This document shows, in pieces, positions 53,241 through 63,135 of a DNA stretch of 64,000 nucleotides; position 1 is the first letter of the stretch, and each line of letters opens with the position of its first letter. This stretch comes from Tretioscincus oriximinensis (taxonomy: Eukaryota > Chordata > Lepidosauria > Squamata > Gymnophthalmidae). The notes under the pieces were generated by a model, which was not told the DNA's origin, did not search any database, and worked only from the letters and a program-made list of their open reading frames with translations. The position numbers and the translations under genes are program-made. The stretch is taken from the NCBI GenBank assembly GCA_022410635.1, contig JAJVDF010000235.1:1003062-1067061 (forward strand). The letters are read 5' to 3'.

Positions 53241-53434
53241 TTTCACCAAAGGGTGGCACACATAGCTGTGGTTGCTTTCTCCATAACAGATAATCTGTGA
53301 AGTAGGTGGGACTGAAAGAGTGAACTNTGATTGGCCCATGATCACCCGGCAAACTTCATAGAGGAGTGTGGAATTGAACTGGGGGACTACCAGATAAGCA
53401 TCTAACACTCTCGCCATTACACCACAATGGCCCC
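53241..53434 (-). mobile_element. SINE family 1 copy
   Basis: The reverse complement begins GGCCATTGTGGTGTAATGGC, has the B-box-like CAGTTCAATTCCACACTCCT, and continues into CCCACCTACTTCACAGATTA and GAGAAAGCAACCACAGCTAT. The L2-like 3' tail is missing. Confidence 0.85.
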
Positions 53435-54257
53435 AAACTTTGCAAAGCCAAAGCTATTACCATTTCTTACCTGATGCATTTCATTCTTCAGGCAGAGCAG
53501 TTCGAACAGCTGCTGTTAAGCTATCCCATTTCCTCTAAATATTCCTTTCTACAAAAACCACAAATCATCTCTGTTGGGAGGATTTAAATTGCCACTTAAT
53601 GTCTTTATGGAAGCTGGATAATGTGGTATCTTGCCTTTCCTTTGGCAGCCATGCAGTACCCAACATGACATCAGATTAAAGAACTGGAAGTGGTTCATAG
53701 AGCTTTGCTTCCGCTCTGGATAAAATCACTCCTTCTGCAATAATCATCAAAGTCTCTACATATTTTCCATTGTGGAATCCAAATGGGTCCTATGTCTCTA
53801 CTAATGATGAAGTTCAAATGCCCTATGGTCTCACTGGGATCAGACCTGGGCCAACAGTTCAATATTTACATGATTAGAAAATACAGTAAAAATTAATGAA
53901 AGGCATTTTTAAAAAGAGAGAGAGAAAACACCAGACATTAGCGACATAGAATGATTCTATATTTCAGGATGTCATGCAATACCTTGACTTTCAAAGAACA
54001 AAATATATTAGACATAAATGGTCCAATGTTTCTCTGCTAGCTCTTGCTAAAGGGCATTTGTCAGAAGTTGCATTTGATATAAATTGACATTGCTATTTTC
54101 TAGATTTTTTTTNAAAAAAGTTGTAGGCATGAAACTGTGACACTTCCTGCACTAGATCTTATTTCAAAGCATGTTTGCACACTAGTATGGCTCAGGTCAC
54201 ATTTTGTTCGCTTTGGATGAAACAAACCACAGTACGACGTTGATAATAGAGGTCTAG
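53435..54257. other. unassigned sequence
   Basis: No gene recognised. A T-run/N/A-run junction lies at 54106-54119. Confidence 0.4.
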
Positions 54258-54615
54258 GCTGGTATATCTAAACTTGTATTCACACTGGCTGTAAATTTGC
54301 TATTGAGCCTAATTCAAGGTATTAATTCTTAATCCTTAAGATCCTAAATTACTTGGGCCCAAAATATCTAAAGGAACTCCTCCTCCCATATCAACCTGGC
54401 CATGCCTGCAGAGGAGTCNCTCCTTAGTATACCACCTCTCTCAGTGGCAAAGAGGATGAGAACCAGTGATAGGTCTTTTCTGGGGGGCTCCGAGACTATG
54501 AAACAGTCTCCTCCTTGAGGTGCATCAGTCACCATCTCTGGATGCATTCAGAAGATTCCTGAAGATGCACTTCTTTAACCTGGCCTTTTACTGAAAAAAC
54601 ACAATTACCCCGAAG
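54258..54615 (+). mobile_element. L2-like LINE 3' end
   Basis: Broken coding for AATTCAAGGTATTAATTCTT (IQGIN), CTAAAGGAACTCCTCCTCCC (KELLLP), CCACCTCTCTCAGTGGCAAA and CTTCTTTAACCTGGCCTTTT, the usual L2 C-terminal block. The 3' tail is absent, and it is directly followed by an upstream part of another L2 copy. Confidence 0.82.
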
Positions 54616-54619
54616 AGCT

Positions 54620-54949
54620 CATCAGGCACCCTGGTTCAATGGGGAACAGCGTGTTAGGAAACTGGAGGGTCAACAACTGGAGCACAGGTTGAGAAAATCT
54701 GACGTGAATCTGACCAAACACTAGTAAGAGCACATAATTGTGCATACTTTGGTGGTGGCAGTGGCAAAGAAGGCTGGCTTCTCTGTTTCCATTGCATTCT
54801 CAAATAACCAACCAGCAGATCTGTTTTTGAGTGGTTAGGAGGCTATTACCATCTGGCCACAACAGCATATTGATGTCACCTTTGGAAGCTTGCTGTGACA
54901 AATTTGCAAAATGCTTCCAGGGCAAAGTTGCTCAGATTCACATGGAATT
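54620..54949 (+). mobile_element. L2-like LINE, pre-RT region (part 1, split by L1)
   Basis: CCCTGGTTCAATGGGGAACA with CTGGAGCACAGGTTGAGAAA encodes the PWFN...LEHRLRK linker between endonuclease and RT, and ACAAATTTGCAAAATGCTTC encodes DKFAKCFQGK. It stops at the L1 insertion and resumes at 55915. Confidence 0.8.
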
Positions 54950-55914
54950 TTGGATCATGAGTAAAATAGAACTGATTAATTGTAATTCAGATGTGGACTA
55001 CATTAAAAAAATGGTATTTGGGCAGCCCACATAGTGGTAGCCCGGGGATGGAATGATAAGACCAGATGGACAGTTCAATCATGGTATGATTATATTTCAG
55101 AGATAATGCTGCAAAATGCAGTATGAGAAAAGAGATTGAGACTNTTAAATATTCAAATTAAACAGACATGGCTTCAAAAATGGAGACGATTACATGATAT
55201 AAGTGTCAGGCAATATTTCGTCACCCAGCAGAGTTTCAGCAGAATAGTCAGATATGAAGGCACAATTACAGAACTTACTGTGGATCTTCCTTGCTGCCAA
55301 TAAGGAACTCAATACAAAAAGTTCTTTCTCAAGGAAGGCATTTTATNCTTCTATACAAGTTGCNTCAAAAAGAAAAATAAGTCATCTTGAATATAAATAA
55401 ACTCCACCATTCATTTGGTAATAAACACACCGGTACACACAATCTTCCCTTANATCATCTACTACCTGGGAAGACATTATATTTGCTTTTAAAGGTTTGA
55501 ACTCATACATGTGCCTTACTGCCTTCAGGTGCTAGTCATGAGTTCTTGCTTCACACTCATGGCTATGCATATCCTGCAAAACACTTACACTCTACATTCC
55601 ATTATCTGTGTCCGTATTCTGTAAACTACTTACATCTCTTTTTGTTCTAGAAATCATGTACAAAAATATACAAATCCCAACAATAAGTGTATTAGGTAAC
55701 CCTAACGTTAACATAATAGTGAAGGAGACTATAGCTCTTGTACTAAAGCTTAGATTTATTGTTTAATTAGGTCATGATAACCCCGATTCCAGCCCAAGGG
55801 ATAGAGGGAGGAGGGTGGGGGTAGTATATGTTTTTGTTTGTTTGAGATGTTGGATGTATATATGTTATTTTATTTTTGTTGTTAAAATAATAAAAAAATA
55901 TTTTCAAAAAAAAA
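54950..55914 (+). mobile_element. 5'-truncated L1 LINE with perfect 16-bp TSD
   Basis: A 965-bp insertion is flanked by AGATTCACATGGAATT at 54934-54949 and 55915-55930. It ends in TTTTCAAAAAAAAA, a poly-A tail. The first part is decayed ORF2 C-terminus, and the 3' UTR has GTTTGTTTGAGATGTTGGA and TTGTTGTTAAAATAATAAAA. Size, tail and perfect duplication show target-primed reverse transcription. Ns occur at 55144, 55347, 55364 and 55453. Confidence 0.92.
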
Positions 55915-56450
55915 AGATTCACATGGAATTGGATTCCACAGCTGGAAATGGTCTGGTGGAGATGTCCAGAGCACTGTCTGGTCCAGTTATATTGATCAGT
56001 TTCAATTATTGCAGTCTGAGGACGTAGACAAGCTGCTTGCAGGGGTAATGCCTACCCCCTGTCTTCTTACCCTTGTCCTTCATGGCTAATAAAAGCTAGC
56101 TGGGGTGTGGTTGGGGGGGGGTACAGGGAGTGATAAATGTCTCTTTGAAAGAGGAGAGGTATCGTCAGCTTTGAAGGNAGCTGTGATACATCTCTTCTTA
56201 AGAGGACCTCCCTAGATCCAGAGGTATGAAACACCTACTGCCCTGTGGCTAATATCCCCTTCTTGGACAAGGAGTTAGGGAGGCTGGTGGCTTGCAGACA
56301 TGCTTAGATGATTTGGATTATCTAGAACCAATGCAATCTGGTTTCAGGCAGGGATTTGGTACTGAAACTGCCCTGGTCACCCTGATGGATGACCTCTATT
56401 GGGAGAGGGAAAGGGAATATGCAACCCTGTTGGTTCTCCTTGATCTCTCA
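55915..56450 (+). mobile_element. L2-like LINE, linker and RT N-terminus (part 2)
   Basis: Continues the L2 copy interrupted at 54949: CACATGGAATTGGATTCCAC (HMELDST) links both parts. It runs to CTGGTTTCAGGCAGGGATTT (SGFRQGF), GGTACTGAAACTGCCCTGGT (GTETALV), GATGACCTCTATTGGGAGAG (DDLYWER) and TTGGTTCTCCTTGATCTCTC (LVLLDLS). It ends at the first catalytic-box region, with frameshifts. Confidence 0.85.
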
Positions 56451-56494
56451 GTGGTTGGTACCAGAAAGTAGCAATGGAAGACATTTGTTCAACA

Positions 56495-56750
56495 CCCTGG
56501 AAGTTTTCTTGTGGAGTTTTCCAAGGGTTGTTCTTGTCTCCTTACAATACTTTGGACAGACCACACTTAGAATATGGTGTTCAATTCTGAACACCCCAAT
56601 TTAAAAACGATATTGATAAACTAGAGCTTGTAAGACTTTAGATAGAAGCTGGACAGCCAGATCTTTGGGGTGATTTAGTGAATCCTGCAGTAAGCAGGGC
56701 GTTGAACCCTATGACCATGGAGGTCCCTTCCAACTCTATGATTCTATGGA
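56495..56750 (+). mobile_element. CR1 LINE (TTCTATG type) 3' end
   Basis: CTTCTTGTCTCC-like start, then AATATGGTGTTCAATTCTGA, AGAAGCTGGACAGCCAGATC and GAGGTCCCTTCCAACTCTAT with GATTCTATGG. Terminal octamers are typical of CR1. Confidence 0.9.
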
Positions 56751-57941
56751 ATCTAATTTGAGAAGGATAAACTTGAAATATTACAAACATATTTAATATA
56801 ATCCAAAAATATGGTAACTGATTACAGCCCCATAATTCAGTGATGGAATGAGAGACATTGAGTTTTATATCGTATTAATAAAGCATATGCCAAGATGTAC
56901 TGGATTCAAATGAGCTTTGCCTTTTTAGTGTAATGGACCTATTCTTGAATGAATTGCAACAGGTGATGAAAGTACAATTCAATTATTTGATATTGTAGGT
57001 GATAGTTCAGCTACTCCTAAAAGTCACTTGGAATTTTGAATACTCAGTATTTTCAGGAAAGGTAAAAAAAAAAAAAGAGAAACACAAATGAATACATCTT
57101 AGTCAGGGAAAACTTTCTCATGACATAAAACATCAGAATCATAGGTAACCCCAGGTTTGCTTTCTTGACAATATTGTTCCAGTTTTTTACATTTTTAGAT
57201 GAAACCTGTCGTTTTAGGGTTTTTTAGAATTTTAATTGACTGTTTAATACAAATCAGATGGTAACTAATTAATCAAGAGAGTCTTCTGTTATAAATTATT
57301 TGTATCTCTTTGCCTCCTTGAAACCTTGTAATATGGATATTTACTTACTAAAACAACGCAGTGGAAAAATCTGCATATCTATCACAAACCATATCCAAAG
57401 AATATCCACACCATGATGACTGCATGCTACTATGCACTAAAAATCAGGTGACTGCACATTGTTACACTCATGTGATGCCTGATCCTTTTCTAAGGGTAGA
57501 ATTTGCTCCAAGGATCATATGTTGCCATTGCGGCAGCGTGCTCCTCAGAATATGGCTCTGCCACTGCTGTGAACCAACAAAGGTGATTGTGGACAAGGAG
57601 GCGATGAGTTATAGTACAGGAAAGCCCAGGTGATAAGCCTGTGTGTGTAGAAACAGTCTCTGTGTAGATGCACTCTAAATTATGTTATTGCAAGTTGCTA
57701 GTGAATTACATCTGATTCATAAATATAAGAACAAAACCATACTTGCAATCATATATGTATTTGAGAATTCACAACTTTCTTATAAAATGCAGATTCAAAT
57801 AATTTATTGTAAATGCCAAACGGGAGAAATGTGAAATGTTCAAATTCAAACNGAACAGTCTGCTTACTTGAAAAAGAAATTCAAAATCAAATTTAACAAA
57901 CCCCTCTTTTTGAGTTTGAAATATTCTAGTTTGCTGCTATG
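56751..57941. other. unassigned AT-rich sequence
   Basis: No gene or repeat recognised. A 90-codon frame at 57361-57633 is cysteine-rich in its last third but has no recognised spacing pattern. Confidence 0.4.
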
Positions 57942-58023
57942 TATANTGCTCCAAACAATTAAGGGGACACTTTAACATAACAGTGTAACACTAAGTGTTC
58001 CCTTAATTGTTTGGAGCAGTATA
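57942..58023. mobile_element. mariner/Tc1-like palindromic MITE
   Basis: The left end is TATANTGCTCCAAACAATTA and the right end is the complement of TATACTGCTCCAAACAATTA. Same family as 25264 and 49626, with matched C/G changes in both arms (CTCC and GGAG rather than CTCA and TGAG). Confidence 0.87.
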
Positions 58024-58747
58024 TTCGTTGCATATCATAATAAATTGAGACAATATCCCGAGATACTCTTCTGCCTTGTCTCTGAATTTGGCTCTAGGAG
58101 ATTTTGACAATGTAGAAAAAAGATTCCTTATACATTAGCTGGCCTCGTATATTGGTCAGTGCAAAATTGCCATTATTTCACATGGCTGAGTAAAAGATAG
58201 AAATAGCTTGCCATTNCATTACTTCATAAAAACAGAGTCTTGTGTGGTATCCCTACACATTTCTGAGGTCTACGTCTTTTCCCACACAAAGAGATGAAGG
58301 AAATGTGCTTGGAGCTTTCAATTAGAAAACAAAAGAATATGTAGGCCTGTGGCAAAGCAAGCTAAGCAAACAACAATAACATGTAAACATTAATAAATGG
58401 TAGCTTTAGAAAATGTCTCCAAACTTTTTGAGATCACATTGAGCTCAGTAGGATTACTTTTGAGTAGGTGTTTGCAATACTTGCCAGTCAGTTGTCTACT
58501 TAATATTTTCCATCCAGAAAAAGGTTNTCCAACATGGTAGAAAAGAAATAATAAAGCAAAAATAAATCTCCCATATTTTCTCTCGGGTAATTTTCATAAT
58601 TAGGCTCTTGTATTTTCTAAGTCATTTGTCTTTATTTTCCTTTGAAAACCCATCCATCACTCATGTGGCCTAGTGCTTGCTGTCTCTGCCACCCTGTCAT
58701 CTCACAAGGAACATGTAATAATAATACCAACAACAACGTGTATTGAT
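58024..58747. other. unassigned AT-rich sequence
   Basis: No feature recognised. Confidence 0.4.
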
Positions 58748-58955
58748 AATGCCCTGTTCACTAAACAGCAGCTCACATAGCTTTTGTTGCTTTCTCTATT
58801 ACAGATATTCTGTGAGGTAGGTGAGGCTGAGAGAGTTCTAAAGAACAGTGGTAGACACAAGGCCACCCAGATGACAACATGGAGGAGTGTGGAATTGAAA
58901 CAGGAGGCTATCAGACAGCAGTCTCACACACTAACCACTATACCAAACTGGCTCT
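58748..58955 (-). mobile_element. SINE family 1 copy
   Basis: The reverse complement starts GAGCCAGTTTGGTATAGTGG (tRNA-like head with A box), passes TTTCAATTCCACACTCCTCC and runs to CTCAGCCTCACCTACCTCAC and GAATATCTGTAATAGAGAAA. The 3' tail is eroded. Confidence 0.88.
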
Positions 58956-59633
58956 CACCAAACTGGAACGGAGGTAGATTCTCAGCTTTCCTGCTGTGTT
59001 GAATAGCTGTTCAGTTTATAGCGGAAAACTATGTTTCTGTGGGTTCATCTCGACTGTTTGTCTCAACAAATAACCCAATGCTTGTTTCATAAGCCCATCA
59101 ATTAGTAGATAGTCTGCATATTTAACATTTTTAAAAAGTGCTGTTAAATCCATGAGGAATCAAACAATAGTTCTTTGTGATGCTGAGATGTAGGCAGATT
59201 GGTTGACCTTTGTAAATGAATACTGTTGACATAAATAAAATACCTATTATTTTGTTTGCTTCCTATTCTNTATAACCTGATTTGTACTACACTTTATTTT
59301 GTTCCAGAAAGTAGACTAAGGGGCTTGCTTTTCCCATGCCATTGTAGACTAACCTGTGCTAACCTGGAATGGCAAGTGGCAACAGAACCATTAGACCACT
59401 TTCTGGAACAATATGAGGCCTAATATAAATTAGGTCTTTATCCTCTGAACAATAGCAATTGTTTTAAACAACGCTCATCCTCATGCCATTATTTCCATTC
59501 TGATACATTGATACTGATATTTAAAGCAATTCACTTAAAAATAAACACCTTAAATAATGCATTTAAAATAAAAATAAGATTACAAGTATAGTGCCCCAAA
59601 GGATGTTATGTAGCACCAGTGGTAAATAGTACA
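58956..59633. other. unassigned AT-rich sequence
   Basis: No feature recognised. Confidence 0.4.
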
Positions 59634-59790
59634 TAAAAACATGTGAGGAGCCTTCTGAACTGGACCACCAGTGGTCCACCAATTGCTTCTGGGCATTTCA
59701 AACAGAAGAAGGCAACACCTGCAGATGTTATGTCAGGAATATTGTCTGTTGCTCCATCCTTGAAGCATCCAGACTAACACAAGAAAATAT
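59634..59790 (-). mobile_element. CR1 LINE (TTCTTATG type) 3' UTR, decayed
   Basis: ATAAAAACATGTGAGGAGCC and TTCTGAACTGGACCACCAGT, then CAATTGCTTCTGGGCATTTC, match the CR1 3' UTR at 6410-6510. Confidence 0.72.
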
Positions 59791-60004
59791 TTGGATCCCT
59801 CATCCTAGGAGTTATCTGGTCAAACTGTGGACTATTATTTGGATTAGCCATAGCAAATGACTTTAGTGAAGTGTGGGACAGTTCCAAGGGAGCTGTGACT
59901 ATATTGGCAGAAAAGCAAGCGATTAGGATCGCACCAGCCAAGAAGTGCGAAAAAACCCTATGGCCTCCTCCAGATTAGGTTTTGCTCCCACAGTGATAGT
60001 TACA

Positions 60005-60296
60005 TCAGGAAGATTTCACCTCACATGATCACAGAGTTTAAGCAATCCTTTCGCAAAAAAGCTCTTTTGCCCCAGATTTTNCTGAGAGTAGTTACAAACT
60101 GCCTTCATAGTGACTTTTTCTCTTCCCCTGAAGTGTAAAGAGCCAGCATTTGGCAAAAATGCATATTGGAGCTCAGAGTACAAGAGGAGGGGGAAGAGCA
60201 GCCAATCAGAAGGCTGCACACTCATTCACAGAGCTACAAAACCCTAGAACATTCATTCCAGTAATGCAGGCTGTGAGAGGTACGTGAGGCAGAGGC
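60005..60296. mobile_element. possible DNA-transposon MITE of unknown family
   Basis: GATTTCACCTCACATGATCA with CAG near the left and CTGTGAGAGGTACGTGAGGC near the right form imperfect inverted ends. Related left-end motifs lie at about 9040-9062 and about 31562-31580. No duplication or coding capacity was identified. Confidence 0.4.
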
Positions 60297-60481
60297 AAAT
60301 AAATTCTGGATTTAACCCACTTATGTCTGTTAAAGAACTTACCCTGGTTCATTAAACCATAACGTTTCTGCTATTTATTTGTTTTTCTAACCTGGAGGTC
60401 ATATCCCATCACATTTGCATATGCTTTGTCATCTCCCACACACAGTTTTCTACAAAAACCTGACCCTGACATTAGTCCCTC

Positions 60482-60604
60482 AGCATCTGAAGAAGTAGAC
60501 ATTTCTACGAAAGTTTATACCACCCTCTTTTCTCCCTGTTAGTCTCTGTTACCAGCCCCTTTGCTGGACTTTCTACTGGACTAACACGGCTATTTCTCTG
60601 AAAT
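60482..60604 (+). mobile_element. Penelope-like retroelement tail, single unit
   Basis: Starts AGCATCTGAAGAAGTAGACA and ends GGCTATTTCTCTGAAATTG. The hammerhead-like core spans 60487-60512, with stem GTAGA/TCTAC and a CATT loop; the loop-side base differs from the other copies but the stem is kept. It is not paired with an inverted partner, and no clear TSD was found. Confidence 0.7.
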
Positions 60605-60719
60605 TGAAAACCATAATAATCGTCATAAGAATATAACAAGCTGGCGTGTTATATTCAGAGGCAACCAGCAAAGTACTTCTTGTAGAAATGGGACAATATT
60701 AGGCGTCCTGTTTTCCTTT

Positions 60720-60855
60720 ATAGCTGCTATTTGTTTTGAGTCTTTTGTCCTTTAAACTGCATTTGTAAGTAATTTATCTGTGTTTTATTTTATTGTTGTG
60801 TATGACCTGAGGCTATTAGTATTGGGCAGGATATACTTCTGAATAAATAGACAAG
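60720..60855 (+). mobile_element. L2-like LINE tail, decayed
   Basis: TTTATTGTTGTGTATGACCT and GAGGCTATTAGTATTGGGCA with GGATATACTTCTGAATAAAT is a diverged version of the L2 3' terminus. Confidence 0.5.
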
Positions 60856-61354
60856 TGGGTTTAGGAGAGCCAGAAACATTTAGTCATCCTTTGATTAATC
60901 TTCCTCCTGAACTCAAGGCACACTTCTACAAAGCTTAATGAGGTCCTTGAATAGGCACAAGCTAAACCCTTACATTTTGGAGCTCATTGTGTTCTTTTTA
61001 CAAGGGATGGAACTGTCACAGAAACTTTGTGATTTCCTAATAGCAACAGCAGAGAGCTGAGAAAGAAGGTTTTCATTTCCCAAGCTTTATATTCTTGCTT
61101 ACTCCACCACAAGCCTAACAGAGTGAGAGAAACTATTTAGTAGGGACCACAAATTAAATTCTTGTGTGCTATTAGTATCTTGGATGAATTGTTTGTCATT
61201 CTGGGAGCTAAATGTCTTGTTCTATTGAGCCTGTGCAGTAAAATAATATTTTATGTCTAGTCTCTACATCTCTGCCAAGAAAACTGTATGGAGGTGCTCT
61301 TGCAGTATACCTGTAGGTCAGTATTGAATATACCTAATACAGTAGTCCATGCTC
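60856..61354. other. unassigned sequence
   Basis: No feature recognised. Confidence 0.4.
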
Positions 61355-61641
61355 TAGTAGCTTCCAGATTGGGCTGTTGTAATGCATTCTATACAAGGTT
61401 GCCCTTGCAAATGAATCCTGCATCGCGCCAGTATTGAAAGAGCTGCACTGGCTGCCAATCCACTACATAACACAATTCAAGGTATTAACCTTAATTGGTA
61501 AGGCCTAAATAATGTGAGTTCTAAATATCTTCTCCCACATCAACCTGCCCATGCCTTAAAATCTGCAAGGGAGACCCTCCTAGTTGTGCCACCCATCTCA
61601 ATAGCAAATGGAGTGGGAACCTGGGGCAAGGCCTTCTCAGT
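61355..61641 (+). mobile_element. L2-like LINE (part 1, split by hAT-B)
   Basis: GATTGGGCTGTTGTAATGCA (LGCCNA), CTGCACTGGCTGCCAATCCA (LHWLPI) and AATTCAAGGTATTAACCTTA, then CCTCCTAGTTGTGCCACCCA. The reading frame is broken. It is interrupted at GGCCTTCTCAGT and resumes at 61768. Confidence 0.85.
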
Positions 61642-61767
61642 TACACTGACCAGATGACCCCTTTTGGTGGGGGATTGAAAACCTGTTTTGGCGGTACCTC
61701 CCAGGTTTTTCTGAGGAATTTTTTTCAAAAAAAGATTTTCTTTTGGATTTTTTTTGTTTTTTGTCTA
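61642..61767. mobile_element. hAT-B element nested in L2
   Basis: The left end TACACTGACCAGATGACCCC is intact and the right end is eroded to TTTTGTCTA. The flanks TTCTCAGT (61634-61641) and CTCTCAGT (61768-61775) match at seven of eight. It carries CCTGTTTTGGCGGTACCTCC, seen in the 2716 copy as CCGGTTTTGGGGTGCCTCC. Confidence 0.82.
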
Positions 61768-61960
61768 CTCTCAGTGGAACAGTCTCCCCCTTGAGGCCCG
61801 TCTGTCACCATCATTGTATTATTTTAAAGGATCTTTAACCTTACCTTTGGTTGAAGAAATGCTGTTTTCTTTTCCACTTTCAGATATTGTTTTAATATGG
61901 CAAATTTGTATTTTTGCTTTTGTTGTTGGCCACCCTGAAACCTCCCATATAAACATCCCC
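61768..61960 (+). mobile_element. L2-like LINE (part 2)
   Basis: An open frame encodes WNSLPLEARLSPSLYYFKGS and then PLSDIVLIWQICIFAFVVGH. It is followed by GGCCACCCTGAAACC and loses the tail at 61945. Confidence 0.85.
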
Positions 61961-62095
61961 ATGCCTTAAGATCTACAGAGGAGGCCTTCCTAACTGTATC
62001 ACCTCTCTCAGTGGCAAACAGGACAGGGCATTCTCTATGGGAGCTCCAAGACTATTGGACAGTCTCCCCTAGAGGTGCATTAATCAATAAAAAAG
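61961..62095 (+). mobile_element. L2-like LINE fragment
   Basis: CATGCCTTAAGATCTACAGA, CTGTATCACCTCTCTCAGTG and AGACTATTGGACAGTCTCC repeat the C-terminal block of L2 and lie directly after the previous copy. It ends with GTGCATTAATCAATAAA. Confidence 0.7.
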
Positions 62096-62584
62096 TCAGT
62101 GTGAATGATAGTAGTGGAGTGAAAAGGAAGTGAAAAATGTTATTAGAGCGTTTTTCCTTCTATGTTTGAAAACAGAGGGATAGAAACACCACTCCAATAG
62201 TTTATTCTTCCTAAGGCTATAGTGATATATAGCGTTTTTCCAGAGTTGTTTAGGCTCCGCAGATGTTTGCATGGAGTAAAAAATGCTTTAGGTTTATTTA
62301 ACACTTCTAAAGATTTTGTCAACCTGAAAAAAGCAGTGTTCTTCAACAAAATACAGAAAAATCTTCTCAGTAATCAGAGCAACAGAAATATGGCTAATCC
62401 AAAAATAGAGTGGATGTGGAAAATCAATAAAAATGTTTAAATATAGCCATTTAATATCTAAAATTACATAGAAGGCTTATAAAATGCATAAAATATTCAA
62501 AATCCAAAGTAAAGTCACATAGATCGAAGAGGAAAAACGTGGGTATAGAGAAATTCAGATATTAAATGGATAGATTAGTTTAGA
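62096..62584. other. unassigned AT-rich sequence
   Basis: No feature recognised. Confidence 0.4.
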
Positions 62585-62930
62585 ATAATTTTTTTNAAAA
62601 AATAAATTTTTATTGATATATATAAGTATGACAATGCATAAATTACACACATATATATGTTGAATCCAACAATCCCCCAATACAAGTCATACAATAAAAG
62701 AAAATACCACCACCACACCAAAAACGTGCTCCCCTTCCCTCCCTCCCCTACTTGAGGATATCTAAAATATCTTAAGTGAGTCTTTTCAAGTCCAAAATCC
62801 AATATATTGTAAATGCCGTGGGTGAATACATCTTGTGAAATATCACATGGGAGATGAAGGCCCTCCACTTTACTTCCCAGATTAGTTTCGAATAATGAGG
62901 TAGCTATGCACATCTTTTAAAAATAATTGT
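62585..62930 (-). mobile_element. possible L1-type 3' UTR
   Basis: TTTTTTTNAAAAAATAAATT with TTTATTGATATATATAAGTA at the left, and CCCCTTCCCTCCCTCCCC in the interior, resemble reverse-oriented L1 3' UTRs with a terminal A-tract. No coding remains and no duplication was found. Confidence 0.35.
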
Positions 62931-63084
62931 TTTATATAATTTATAAAACATTGGTCCCAGGTACTTTACAGTACTGTCCCAAATGCCAAGAAATATCACA
63001 TTTTCCCAACTATGTAAAAATAAAGCTGTGTTATATGAGGGACCTTTCTGCTATATATGCATATATGGTTTGGTGACCATAGGC

Positions 63085-63135
63085 TCATAGAATTATGGAG
63101 ATCGTAGAGCACCATGAAGTCCACTTCCCTATTTC
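63085..63135 (-). mobile_element. CR1 LINE (TTCTATG type), terminal fragment
   Basis: CTCATAGAATTATGGAGATC and then CATGAAGTCCACTTCCCTAT is the start of a reverse-oriented CR1 3' end, strongly diverged. Confidence 0.55.
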
